The translations under genes were made by a program, and so were the position numbers. A stretch of 59,189 bases of DNA, from positions 1 through 59,189 of the forward strand of contig CACJGL010000006.1 in NCBI GenBank assembly GCA_902592965.1, in the 5' to 3' direction. The DNA is from an uncultured Pelagibacteraceae bacterium. GTDB taxonomy: Bacteria; Pseudomonadota; Alphaproteobacteria; Pelagibacterales; Pelagibacteraceae. Positions 15,649 through 23,709 of the stretch are shown here, one piece after another; the stretch's first letter is position 1; every line of letters starts with the position of its first letter. Under the pieces are notes generated by a model, which saw only the letters and a program-made list of their open reading frames with translations, did not search any database and was not told the origin of the DNA.

Positions 15649-16038
15649 CTAATATTTTGTGTATTCTTTAATTTCTTTAATTTTAGAACCAGTTTTATTA
15701 TTTATCTCTAATTTTAATTTTGCACGTTCATCATTTAGGAAGTGAACATCTCTTGATAATTTAATAAATTTTTCACCAAAGTCAGAATTCTTTTCACATA
15801 ATCTTTTATCGTCTTCTATTACCCAAAGCTTTGAATTAATTTCTTTTAGTGAATTATATAAACTTTCAATTTCACTGTAATTTTTAATATTTGTATTTAG
15901 TTGATCTTGTAAAATTTTATATTCATCATTTATGAAATTTAGTTTTTCAGGATCATTAATTTTTTCAGATTTAATTTCTAAAATTGAAATTTTATCCAGT
16001 AATTCTCCAACTGATACTTCTACTAAAATTTTATTCAT
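15649..16038 (-). CDS. DUF6165 family protein
   Basis: 129 residues, predicted almost all helical. The N-terminal ILVEVSVGELLDKISILEIK and the following NDPEKLNFINDEYK are characteristic of DUF6165, a family of unknown function seen beside glycosyltransferase and cell-surface polysaccharide genes. Here it is divergent from a family 9 glycosyltransferase with 32 bp between the starts, keeping that association. No catalytic motif is apparent, and a structural or regulatory partner role is possible but unproven. Confidence 0.75.
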   Translation of the reverse strand: MNKILVEVSVGELLDKISILEIKSEKINDPEKLNFINDEYKILQDQLNTNIKNYSEIESLYNSLKEINSKLWVIEDDKRLCEKNSDFGEKFIKLSRDVHFLNDERAKLKLEINNKTGSKIKEIKEYTKY

Positions 16039-16070
16039 ATAAATCGATATTATGTTAAGTTGTTAAAAAT

Positions 16071-17012
16071 ATGTCTAATATACTTATTATAAAACATGGA
16101 TCTTTAGGTGATATAGCGCAGGCAAGTGGTGCAATTCAAGATATATCTGATAATCATCCAAATGATGATCTTTATATATTATCAACCAAACCTTATTATG
16201 ATTTATTAAAAAAAAATCCAAATATAACCGATGTCATTTTAGATAAACGACTCTCTAGGTTTAACTTAATTTATTTATATTTATTAATGAGAAAGATAAA
16301 AAAATATAAATTTATTAAAGTTTACGACCTTCAAAATTCTAAAAGAACTAGTTTTTATAAAAATATTCTCTTTCCAAAAGCAACGTCAGATATTTGGTCA
16401 TCAACAGAAACAACACTTCCTGAAGGAACTAATAAGATTGATTTCGATAAAGACACTGTTCTAAATCGCTTTGAACATCAATTGAATGTTTCTGGAATTA
16501 AAACTGATAAAGTAACAAAACCAGACTTTTCTTGGAGCTGTGAAGATATTTCAGAAATCAAAAAAAAATATAATTTAAACAAGTATATAATTCTATTTCC
16601 TTTTTCATCATCTCATTTAACTATAAAAAGATGGCCTTATTACAATGAATTGATTAAAAAAATTAAATTTTCTTTTAGAGATGAAATCCAAATTTTAATT
16701 GCCCCAGGTCCAAATGAAATTAAATTAGCTAATGATATTGATGCTAATGTTATTTTAGATAATGATAAAGCGCTTAATATTTCTCAACTTTCATCATTAA
16801 TAAAAGATAGTTATTTTGTTATATCTAATGATACTGGGCCTGCACATATGGCGGCACATTTAAATGTAAAAGGATTAGTTTTATTTGGATCACATACTAC
16901 TGCTAAAAAAGTTAGTATTGAGCGAGAACATTTTAAAGCAATACAAGTTTCAGATTTGACCAAGCTTTCAGCTGATAAAGTATTTCAAAGAATGCAAGAA
17001 GCCATTAATTAG
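16071..17012 (+). CDS. Glycosyltransferase family 9 (heptosyltransferase-like)
   Basis: 313 residues. It has the N-terminal IIKHGSLGDIAQASGAIQDI typical of GT9, ISTKPYYDLLK near residue 38, FPFSSSHLTIKRWP near residue 182 and the sugar-nucleotide-binding VISNDTGPAHMAAHLN near residue 252, followed by VLFGSHT. The family adds ADP-heptose or related sugars to lipopolysaccharide core in the cytoplasm. The acceptor here is unknown. It ends convergently, overlapping the AbrB-family gene by 8 bp. Confidence 0.88.
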   Translation: MSNILIIKHGSLGDIAQASGAIQDISDNHPNDDLYILSTKPYYDLLKKNPNITDVILDKRLSRFNLIYLYLLMRKIKKYKFIKVYDLQNSKRTSFYKNILFPKATSDIWSSTETTLPEGTNKIDFDKDTVLNRFEHQLNVSGIKTDKVTKPDFSWSCEDISEIKKKYNLNKYIILFPFSSSHLTIKRWPYYNELIKKIKFSFRDEIQILIAPGPNEIKLANDIDANVILDNDKALNISQLSSLIKDSYFVISNDTGPAHMAAHLNVKGLVLFGSHTTAKKVSIEREHFKAIQVSDLTKLSADKVFQRMQEAIN

Positions 17013-18084
17013 TTTTTCTAAATTTTGATAATAAAAAAGGTAGAAATAAAACTATTATAAAAATTCTTAAAAAATGATGGTAGCTCACAAATATTGGATC
17101 AATGTTATAAGCAACACTAATAACAACCATTTCATGAATTCCTCCAGGAGCAAAACTTAAAAAAGTTGGGATAAATTCAAACCCTATATAAGTCAGCAAA
17201 TAAGCAGTTATCATTGCAACAATTACCAAAATTGAACTAACAATTATTCCATGAAATATAAAAAATAGTAATTCTTTGATTTTCAACCCGTTTAATCTTG
17301 TACCCAAAGCTGTTCCAAGAAATATAAATGCAATATTTATAAATGCATCTGGAAATCTGGCGTTAATTATTTCAAAGGTATAAAAAGCACCAGACAAAGC
17401 CATTGCACCAACTAAAGTAGGTGATGGAATTTTATAATTTTTTAAGATGTTTGCAAAAATGAAACAAATTACTAACAAAAATAATATTTCTAAAAAATAT
17501 CTTTCGTTATAGATATTTTCATAATTGTAACCTGTCATCTCTGAGAAGCCTAAATTATTTATAAAAAAAATAGGAACAAAACTTACAATAAATATTACTC
17601 TAGTAGCCTGAGGGATTAAAACACCTTTATCATTTTTACTTTTACCAAATTCTAATAAAGCCGCAGATATTGGAACAAATGCTCCTGGAAGAGCTGCCAA
17701 AACTGAAATGAATTTACTAAATTTACAAACTTTAAAAAAATAATAACCAGCAAGAATAGTACTTACTATTGTACAGATTAACATCGCTAATGATGAAAAA
17801 ATCCATAAATGAATTTTATACAACAGTGTTACATTTAAAGTTCCACCCAGAATTATACCAACGATCAAAAATATAGGATTTAATAATTTAGTTGGAAAAA
17901 TTATTTTATAATTAGTAAAAGCAAAACATAAATTCAAACCTAAAGAGCCCAATAACCATGGTAAAGGTAAATTAATTAATGTGCCCAGGTATCCACCGAT
18001 AAGTCCTATAAAAAGAGCCTTATAACTGGCTAATAAAGCTAAGAAATATTCTTTAATATTTTTTGAAGGATTATATTTGAGCAT
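17005..18084 (-). CDS. AbrB-family integral membrane protein
   Basis: 359 residues with about 10 hydrophobic helices arranged as an internal repeat. GGYLGTLINLPLPWLLGSL near residue 29 and the C-terminal FAPGGIHEMVVISVAYNID near residue 315 are the two repeat signatures of the AbrB (COG3180) family. The family was once named as a putative ammonia monooxygenase regulator, but it looks like a transporter. It is divergent from tctC with a 61-bp gap to the corrected start, a pairing that would fit a role in moving a related carboxylate (inference). Confidence 0.85.
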   Translation of the reverse strand: MLKYNPSKNIKEYFLALLASYKALFIGLIGGYLGTLINLPLPWLLGSLGLNLCFAFTNYKIIFPTKLLNPIFLIVGIILGGTLNVTLLYKIHLWIFSSLAMLICTIVSTILAGYYFFKVCKFSKFISVLAALPGAFVPISAALLEFGKSKNDKGVLIPQATRVIFIVSFVPIFFINNLGFSEMTGYNYENIYNERYFLEILFLLVICFIFANILKNYKIPSPTLVGAMALSGAFYTFEIINARFPDAFINIAFIFLGTALGTRLNGLKIKELLFFIFHGIIVSSILVIVAMITAYLLTYIGFEFIPTFLSFAPGGIHEMVVISVAYNIDPIFVSYHHFLRIFIIVLFLPFLLSKFRKTN

Positions 18085-18145
18085 TGACTAAAATTTATAA
18101 CTTATGTTTAATGATGACTTCATAAATATAATAAGAGAGGAAATA

Positions 18146-19120
18146 ATGAAACTAATTAAAACTTTTATTTCAGTTTTATTCTCTGCTTTCCTACTGTTAT
18201 CATCAACAAGTTCATTCGCTATTGATAAATTACATTTTTTAATTGGCGGTGGTGCTGGTGGTGGTTGGGATGGAACAGCTAGAGGTACTGGAGAAGCATT
18301 AACAAAAGCTGGTTTTTTGAAAAGTGCATCATTTGAAAATATGTCAGGTGGTGGAGGTGGTAAAGCTTTAGCTTACCTAATCAATAACGCTCCAAAAGAT
18401 ACAGTTTTAGTTCAGTCAACACCATTGGTGTTAAGATCTATTACAAGACATAAAGGTTATGTAAAAGGGACTGGTACATTATCTTATAAAGATGTTAAAC
18501 CAATTGCAGGTGTAATTGGTGATTATGGTGCAATAGTTGTAGCAAAAAATTCACCAATCAAAAATTTCAAAGATGCAGTTGATCAATATCAAAAAGATCC
18601 AAAATCAATTAAAATGGCTGGCGGATCTGTAAGAGGAAGCATGGACCACTTAATTGGTGCGTTAGCTTTCCAAGCAGCTGGAGCAAATCCAAACGATGTG
18701 ATTTATGTTCCATATGATGCTGGTGGGAAAGCACTTGCTGGACTTTTATCTGGAGAAACTCAAATACTTTCAACAGGTTTAGGTGAAGTAATGGGTGCTA
18801 GAGATCAAGTAAGAATAATTGGTATCACTGCTCCTGAGAGAGTAGGTGATGCACCAGAAGCTCCAACATTAAAAGAGCAAGGATATGATGTTCAGTTTGT
18901 TAACTGGAGAGGTTTCTTTGCACCAAAAAGCATGAGCATGAGCGACTATAACAAAATCTCTAAAATGCTTGGCGATGTTCAAAAAACACCAGAGTGGGAA
19001 GCTGTTAGAAAAAGAAATGCATGGGTAAATATTTATAACCCAGGTTCTAAATTTGATGCGTTCTTAGAAAAACAAACAGTTGAAATGACAGCTCTGATGA
19101 AAAAACTTGGAGTAATATAA
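18146..19120 (+). CDS. tctC: Tripartite tricarboxylate transporter, periplasmic binding protein
   Basis: 324 residues from the ATG at 18146, chosen because AGAGG at 18136-18140 precedes it and the signal peptide MKLIKTFISVLFSAFL follows directly; the upstream in-frame ATG at 18104 would add 14 hydrophilic residues. The mature protein starts with DKLHFLIGGGAGGGWD, the BugT/TctC loop that holds the ligand carboxylate. Ligands of this family include citrate, other di- and tricarboxylates and aromatic acids. The next gene starts 30 bp downstream inside a terminator-like hairpin, so this gene is probably made in excess over tctBA. Confidence 0.93.
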   Translation: MKLIKTFISVLFSAFLLLSSTSSFAIDKLHFLIGGGAGGGWDGTARGTGEALTKAGFLKSASFENMSGGGGGKALAYLINNAPKDTVLVQSTPLVLRSITRHKGYVKGTGTLSYKDVKPIAGVIGDYGAIVVAKNSPIKNFKDAVDQYQKDPKSIKMAGGSVRGSMDHLIGALAFQAAGANPNDVIYVPYDAGGKALAGLLSGETQILSTGLGEVMGARDQVRIIGITAPERVGDAPEAPTLKEQGYDVQFVNWRGFFAPKSMSMSDYNKISKMLGDVQKTPEWEAVRKRNAWVNIYNPGSKFDAFLEKQTVEMTALMKKLGVI

Positions 19121-19144
19121 TCTTTACAGATTATTAAAGAATGT

Positions 19145-19190
19145 AAAGCAGTGAGAATAAGTCCTACAAAATTTATCTCACTGCTTTTTT
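19145..19190 (+). terminator. Intrinsic terminator/attenuator overlapping the tctB start
   Basis: A perfect 12-bp stem pairs AAAGCAGTGAGA (19145-19156) with TCTCACTGCTTT (19176-19187) around a 19-nt loop and is followed by a T-run to 19190. The tctB GTG start (19151) lies in the 5' arm, so the terminator is inside the coding region. It would stop most transcripts after tctC, and ribosomes initiating on tctB would disrupt it. Confidence 0.8.
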
Positions 19191-19621
19191 TAGCTTTATC
19201 AGTATTTTATCTATACACAGCTTACAACATTCAAGTATTTGCATTCGATGAGAATGCACCATTCAATGCTAGGACTTTCCCAATATATTTAGGTTGGGCA
19301 GGAATAATTTTATCGAGTTTAAAAATAATTTTACCTGAAAAAGTTACTACAGAGGTAAATCATAAACACTTAGATTACAAAAGTATAATTTATCTAATAA
19401 TTATCTCACTAATATATGCTGCTGTAATCTTAAAAATTGGATATTTTATATCAACTTCTTTATTTCTTTTTGCATCTTACTATTTCTTAGGTGAAAGAAG
19501 ATGGGGACTGATGTTTATTTTATCTTTCCCATTTGTTGCTGCATTTATGTATTTATTACACGGTTTATTAAACATTTATCTTCGTGATCCATTTTTAAAA
19601 TATATTGGAGTTATGGGATGA
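19151..19621 (+). CDS. tctB: Tripartite tricarboxylate transporter, small membrane subunit
   Basis: 156 residues with four hydrophobic helices, the normal TctB layout, and the family-typical NARTFPIYLGWAG after helix 1. The GTG start is chosen because the first helix begins at residue 8 and no ATG lies upstream in frame. Its first 12 codons carry the attenuator hairpin. The stop overlaps the ATG of tctA. It forms the membrane complex with TctA, taking ligand from TctC. Confidence 0.9.
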   Translation: MRISPTKFISLLFLALSVFYLYTAYNIQVFAFDENAPFNARTFPIYLGWAGIILSSLKIILPEKVTTEVNHKHLDYKSIIYLIIISLIYAAVILKIGYFISTSLFLFASYYFLGERRWGLMFILSFPFVAAFMYLLHGLLNIYLRDPFLKYIGVMG

Positions 19622-21117
19622 TCGAAGGAATACTTATCGGATTATCAACAGCACTATCATTAACGAATATTTTAATGGTGATGGTCGGTTGTTTTGCTGG
19701 AACAATAATTGGAATGTTACCAGGACTTGGACCAATGACTGCAATAGCATTAATGATACCAATTACTTATGGATTTGATCCATCAACAGGCTTAATTTTA
19801 ATGGCTGGTGTTTACTACGGTGCAGTATTTGGAGGGTCTACATCATCTATTTTGTTAAATGCACCTGGAATACCGGGAACTGTTGCAACAGCATTTGATG
19901 GTTATCCAATGGCACAACAAGGTAAAGCTGGAAAAGCTTTAGCAATCGCTGCTTATAGTTCATTTGCAGGTGGAACAATTTCTGCAATATTTTTATTAGT
20001 TGCAGCCCCTAGTTTGTCAAAAGTAAGTTTAGCTTTTAGGTCACCTGACTATTTTGCACTAATGATTTTAGGTTTAACCGCCATTTCTGCATTCTCATCT
20101 AAAGGACAGTTTTTAAAAGCAATGATGATGGTGGTTTTAGGATTAATGTTAGCAACTGTAGGACAAGACTCTTTGTCAGATATAACAAGATTTACTTTTA
20201 ACAATATGAATTTAACTGATGGAATAAGCTTTGTATTAATTGTAATGGCTACATTTGCAATGAGTGAAGCTTTAACGATTATTTTTAGAGGGAAAGATCC
20301 AAACAGAGCTGCTAAACAAATCTCATTAACAGAACTAGGTTCGATTAAAGTAAATAAAGAAGAAACCATCAAAATGGCCAAAACAATACCTAGGTCCTCA
20401 ATACTTGGTTTCTTAATTGGTGTTTTACCTGGTGCAGGCGCAACAATTGCATCTTTCTTAGCATATGGAATGGAAAGAAATTATGTAAATGAAGAAGAAA
20501 AACAAAAGTTTGGAAAAGGTAGCGTTCATGGTTTATCAGCACCAGAGACAGCAAATAATGCGGCTTGCTCTGGTTCATTTGTTCCATTGCTAACATTAGG
20601 AATTCCTGGAAGTGGTACAACTGCAGTTATGCTTGGAGCTCTTTTAGGGTTTGGTATTCAGCCAGGACCAAGACTTTATCAAACTAACCCTGAAATTTTC
20701 TGGTCAGTTATCATGTCAATGTACATTGGTATGGTCGTGCTTTTGATTTTAAATTTACCTTTAATACCTTATATCGCTAGAATTTTAGCAGTACCTAGAA
20801 ATTACTTGATTCCTTTAATTTTATTTTTTTCAGTAACAGGAATATATCTAATGTCATTTAACAATTTTGATATTTTTTTAATGATAGGTATTGCAGTGGT
20901 TGCAACTTTTTTAAGGCTCTATGATTTCCCCATGCCACCTTTAATATTAGCTTTTGTACTTGGAGGACTAATGGAGGAAACATTGAGAAGATCACTTTTA
21001 ATAAGTGATGGGTCACCTAATTTTTTATGGGATAGACCAATAACATTAATAATATTATTGATCACAATCACAATTGTTGGGTGGCAAATATTTTCAACTT
21101 TTAGAAAAAAAAATTAA
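19618..21117 (+). CDS. tctA: Tripartite tricarboxylate transporter, large membrane subunit
   Basis: 499 residues with about 11-12 membrane helices. Signatures are GMLPGLGPMTAIALMIP near residue 33, its inverted-repeat counterpart GVLPGAGATIASFLAYGME near residue 268, and GIPGSGTTAVMLGALLGFG near residue 328. It forms the ion-coupled channel of the TctABC system. It starts inside the tctB stop (ATGA-type overlap) and ends convergently, overlapping the next gene by 4 bp. Confidence 0.95.
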   Translation: MIEGILIGLSTALSLTNILMVMVGCFAGTIIGMLPGLGPMTAIALMIPITYGFDPSTGLILMAGVYYGAVFGGSTSSILLNAPGIPGTVATAFDGYPMAQQGKAGKALAIAAYSSFAGGTISAIFLLVAAPSLSKVSLAFRSPDYFALMILGLTAISAFSSKGQFLKAMMMVVLGLMLATVGQDSLSDITRFTFNNMNLTDGISFVLIVMATFAMSEALTIIFRGKDPNRAAKQISLTELGSIKVNKEETIKMAKTIPRSSILGFLIGVLPGAGATIASFLAYGMERNYVNEEEKQKFGKGSVHGLSAPETANNAACSGSFVPLLTLGIPGSGTTAVMLGALLGFGIQPGPRLYQTNPEIFWSVIMSMYIGMVVLLILNLPLIPYIARILAVPRNYLIPLILFFSVTGIYLMSFNNFDIFLMIGIAVVATFLRLYDFPMPPLILAFVLGGLMEETLRRSLLISDGSPNFLWDRPITLIILLITITIVGWQIFSTFRKKN

Positions 21118-21530
21118 ATATAAATTTTATCAGCTAGACCGTAACAAAGAATCCCACTTAAAACTGTCAAAATTCCTGAGGCAATTACCCCTTCGCTATT
21201 TGTTTTTTCGTTATGTCCAAGCTTATTGATATAAATTGTATATATCCCAATTAAAAAATATAAAACGTTTTGAGCAAAAATTAATGTAAAGAAACCCCAT
21301 GTTCCTGCCAAACCATCTGCTTTAATTAACATTATGTATAGTGCTACTAAAACTGATGCAATAAACGGTGCTCCAAAAAATCTAACCATCACAGCTGCAG
21401 AGTGATCTATATTGTATTGATCTAAAAATGACTTTGTTGCAACAACTGTTCTGAAAGCATAAACAGCGTATACGATAAAATGGACGATAAAAATACTTAA
21501 ATAAATTATTCCATTAAATTTATCTAACAT
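21114..21530 (-). CDS. Four-helix membrane protein, unknown function
   Basis: 138 residues with four clear hydrophobic helices (about 8-28, 50-68, 77-97 and 115-132). I recognise no motif. It lies just downstream of the glycosyltransferase gene on the same strand with a 9-bp gap, so it probably belongs to the same transcript. It ends convergently with tctA. Confidence 0.65.
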   Translation of the reverse strand: MLDKFNGIIYLSIFIVHFIVYAVYAFRTVVATKSFLDQYNIDHSAAVMVRFFGAPFIASVLVALYIMLIKADGLAGTWGFFTLIFAQNVLYFLIGIYTIYINKLGHNEKTNSEGVIASGILTVLSGILCYGLADKIYI

Positions 21531-21539
21531 ATTTTGATT

Positions 21540-22622
21540 TTATAAGATTCTTTTGTAGTTTTCAATTATCTTATCCCAAAGAAAATTTTCGGAGTGTGTT
21601 TTGCACTCTTTTCCAAATTCAATATATTTATTTCCCTCAAATAAATTATCTATACTTGAATAAATTTCATCTAGACTGTTACCATCGCAAATTAACCCCG
21701 TTTTATTATGAATAATTGCATCAGAAGCACCACCATCTTTACCACCTATAGATGGAATCCCGTATTGCGCAGCTTCAATAAAAGAAATTCCAAAACCCTC
21801 GACTGAAGTTTTGTGAATTATTGATGGCATTATAAAAATATTTGACTTTGCAATTAATGCATTTTTCAATTCATTAGAGATATCACTTAAAAAATTTACA
21901 TATTTATCAAGTTTTAATTCTATCACTAATTTTTTTAAATTTTCTTCTTCATCTCCATATCCTATACAAGTGTAAGTAATATCAGGATATTTCTCTTTTA
22001 AATTTCGGATAGCCATTATAACTTTTTCATGATTTTTTCTTTTATCAAATCTTGATACAGTAATTAGTCTTTGTTTTTTTCCTTTTAGAATTTCTTCTGC
22101 TTGTTTAAGGTCATCTTTTAGAATTTCTTTAACAGGATCTACGCCAGGATTTATAACTATTAATCTTTTTTCTTCAACTCCGAGACTAACTGCTAAATTT
22201 TTTGTAAAATTTGAGTTTGCTACAATATGATCAACATTATTTAAAACCTCCAGAACTTTTTTGTTCAGTCTAGATCCTTTAGGGTGGTTAATTTCTTTAG
22301 AATGAATTAGACATATTTTCTTTTTTGGGGATTTTATAAGTTCTAAACTTTTCCAGTGATCTGCAATAATACAATTTACATTTTTATTTTCATTTAAATA
22401 TTCGTTTATTAGTAGAGATTTTCTGTATTTTCTTAATAATTTAATTCCACTAACTCTTTCAATTGTAAATGAAACTTTCTCATCAAATTTTTTATGATTT
22501 TCGTGATAATCTGCAAAAACTTTAACCATATCTAACTTTGATAAAGATCTTGCTAATCCCCACATTAGATTTTGCATACCACCAACGTCGGGTGGAAAAG
22601 TTCTAGTTATTATTAAATACAT
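21540..22622 (-). CDS. Glycosyltransferase family 4
   Basis: 360 residues of GT-B fold. The N-terminal TRTFPPDVGGMQNLMWGLA is the acceptor-side glycine loop, VANSNFTKNLAVSLG the linker region and LITVSRFDKRKNHEKVI the start of the donor domain. KTSVEGFGISFIEAAQYGIP (EX7E motif) near residue 274 holds the catalytic-loop glutamates. It transfers a sugar from a nucleotide sugar to a lipid or polysaccharide acceptor at the cytoplasmic membrane face. The acceptor cannot be told. The ATG overlaps the stop of the upstream thioredoxin-like gene by one base. Confidence 0.9.
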   Translation of the reverse strand: MYLIITRTFPPDVGGMQNLMWGLARSLSKLDMVKVFADYHENHKKFDEKVSFTIERVSGIKLLRKYRKSLLINEYLNENKNVNCIIADHWKSLELIKSPKKKICLIHSKEINHPKGSRLNKKVLEVLNNVDHIVANSNFTKNLAVSLGVEEKRLIVINPGVDPVKEILKDDLKQAEEILKGKKQRLITVSRFDKRKNHEKVIMAIRNLKEKYPDITYTCIGYGDEEENLKKLVIELKLDKYVNFLSDISNELKNALIAKSNIFIMPSIIHKTSVEGFGISFIEAAQYGIPSIGGKDGGASDAIIHNKTGLICDGNSLDEIYSSIDNLFEGNKYIEFGKECKTHSENFLWDKIIENYKRIL

Positions 22623-23176
22623 TAATTAGATGACCACTTAATACTGCAACCCATACTTGGGAATTGTTTTTCAGGACCTTTACCTGTTTCTGAAACTTGT
22701 TTCATAGCAAAAAATAAATCACTATCTCCGGATCTCACAGGCTTTAGTTCTTTTAATTCTCTTATTCTTCCTCTATATTGAAGACCAAAATCTTTATCAT
22801 AACCAAAAAAATCTGGAGTACATACAGCATCATATTTTCTTGCAATGTCTTGGGTTTCATCAATTAGGTATGGAAAATTAAACTTATGTTTAATTGCAAA
22901 CTCTATCATTTTTTCAAAAGAATCTTCCGGATAATTAATTGGATCATTAGAACATATTGCAACTGAATTTATTCCTAAATCACTAAGCTTAGTACAGTCC
23001 TCCACTACATCTCTAATAATTGCTTTTACATATGGACAATGATTACAAATAAACATTATCAATGTTCCATTTTCACCTTTGATATCATTTAATGATATTA
23101 ATTTGTTCTCTGTAGATTTTAATTCAAAATTTTCTGCTTTATTTCCAAAATCACATACTGGCGTTTTAATAGGCAT
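22622..23176 (-). CDS. Thioredoxin-like / AhpC-TSA family protein
   Basis: 184 residues. It has a thioredoxin fold with the subfamily motif MFICNHCPYVKAI near residue 46 (CxxC), the cis-Pro region DAVCTPDFFGYD near residue 118 and QYRGRIRE. The family is a predicted thiol reductase or peroxiredoxin-like protein without an export signal. It is divergent from the gamma-carbonic anhydrase gene with only 20 bp between start codons. Confidence 0.85.
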   Translation of the reverse strand: MPIKTPVCDFGNKAENFELKSTENKLISLNDIKGENGTLIMFICNHCPYVKAIIRDVVEDCTKLSDLGINSVAICSNDPINYPEDSFEKMIEFAIKHKFNFPYLIDETQDIARKYDAVCTPDFFGYDKDFGLQYRGRIRELKELKPVRSGDSDLFFAMKQVSETGKGPEKQFPSMGCSIKWSSN

Positions 23177-23196
23177 AATGTAATAATATATAAATT

Positions 23197-23709
23197 ATGT
23201 TTTACGATTTAAAAGATAAAAAACCAAAAAACTCTGGCGAAAATTGGGTAGCACCAAATGCAACTATTATTGGAGATGTTACATTAGAAAAAAACTCTAG
23301 TGTTTGGTTTAATGCTGTAATTAGAGGGGACAATGAAAACATTCATGTAGGAGAAGGTTCAAATGTTCAAGATGGAAGTGTTTTACATACTGACCCAGGT
23401 TGTCCATTAAGAATTGGTAAGGACGTAACTATAGGTCATATCGTTATGCTTCATGGATGTACGATTGGTGATAATAGTTTAATTGGTATTGGGGCTGTCA
23501 TTTTAAATAATGCGAAAATTGGCAAAAACTGCATAATTGGTGCAAAAGCATTAATAACTGAAAACAAAGAAATTCCAGATAACTCATTAGTGGTAGGAGC
23601 ACCAGGAAGAGTAATTAGAAAACTTACAGATGAAGAAATAGTTAAAATTACTGAGAACGCAAAACATTACCAAGATAATTGGAAGCGATATTCAAAATCA
23701 ATATTTTAA
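23197..23709 (+). CDS. Gamma-class carbonic anhydrase family protein
   Basis: 170 residues. It has a left-handed beta-helix with hexapeptide repeats (IIGDVTLEKNSSVWFNAVIRGDN, VTIGHIVMLHGCTIGDNSLIGIGA) and zinc-type histidines in VLHTDP, IGHIVMLHGC. The best match is the YrdA/CaiE/gamma-CA group, some members of which hydrate CO2 while others are of unknown function. TATA-like hexamers lie 4-8 nt before the ATG and there is no Shine-Dalgarno. The next gene starts at the first base after its stop. Confidence 0.9.
   Translation: MFYDLKDKKPKNSGENWVAPNATIIGDVTLEKNSSVWFNAVIRGDNENIHVGEGSNVQDGSVLHTDPGCPLRIGKDVTIGHIVMLHGCTIGDNSLIGIGAVILNNAKIGKNCIIGAKALITENKEIPDNSLVVGAPGRVIRKLTDEEIVKITENAKHYQDNWKRYSKSIF

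Noticed and set aside
18104-18145. ATG at 18104 as the tctC start
   Set aside because: Adds 14 hydrophilic residues before a typical signal peptide, while the ATG at 18146 has an AGAGG ribosome site.
20049-20381. Antisense ORF of 110 residues inside tctA
   Set aside because: Opposite-frame shadow of a transmembrane protein gene.
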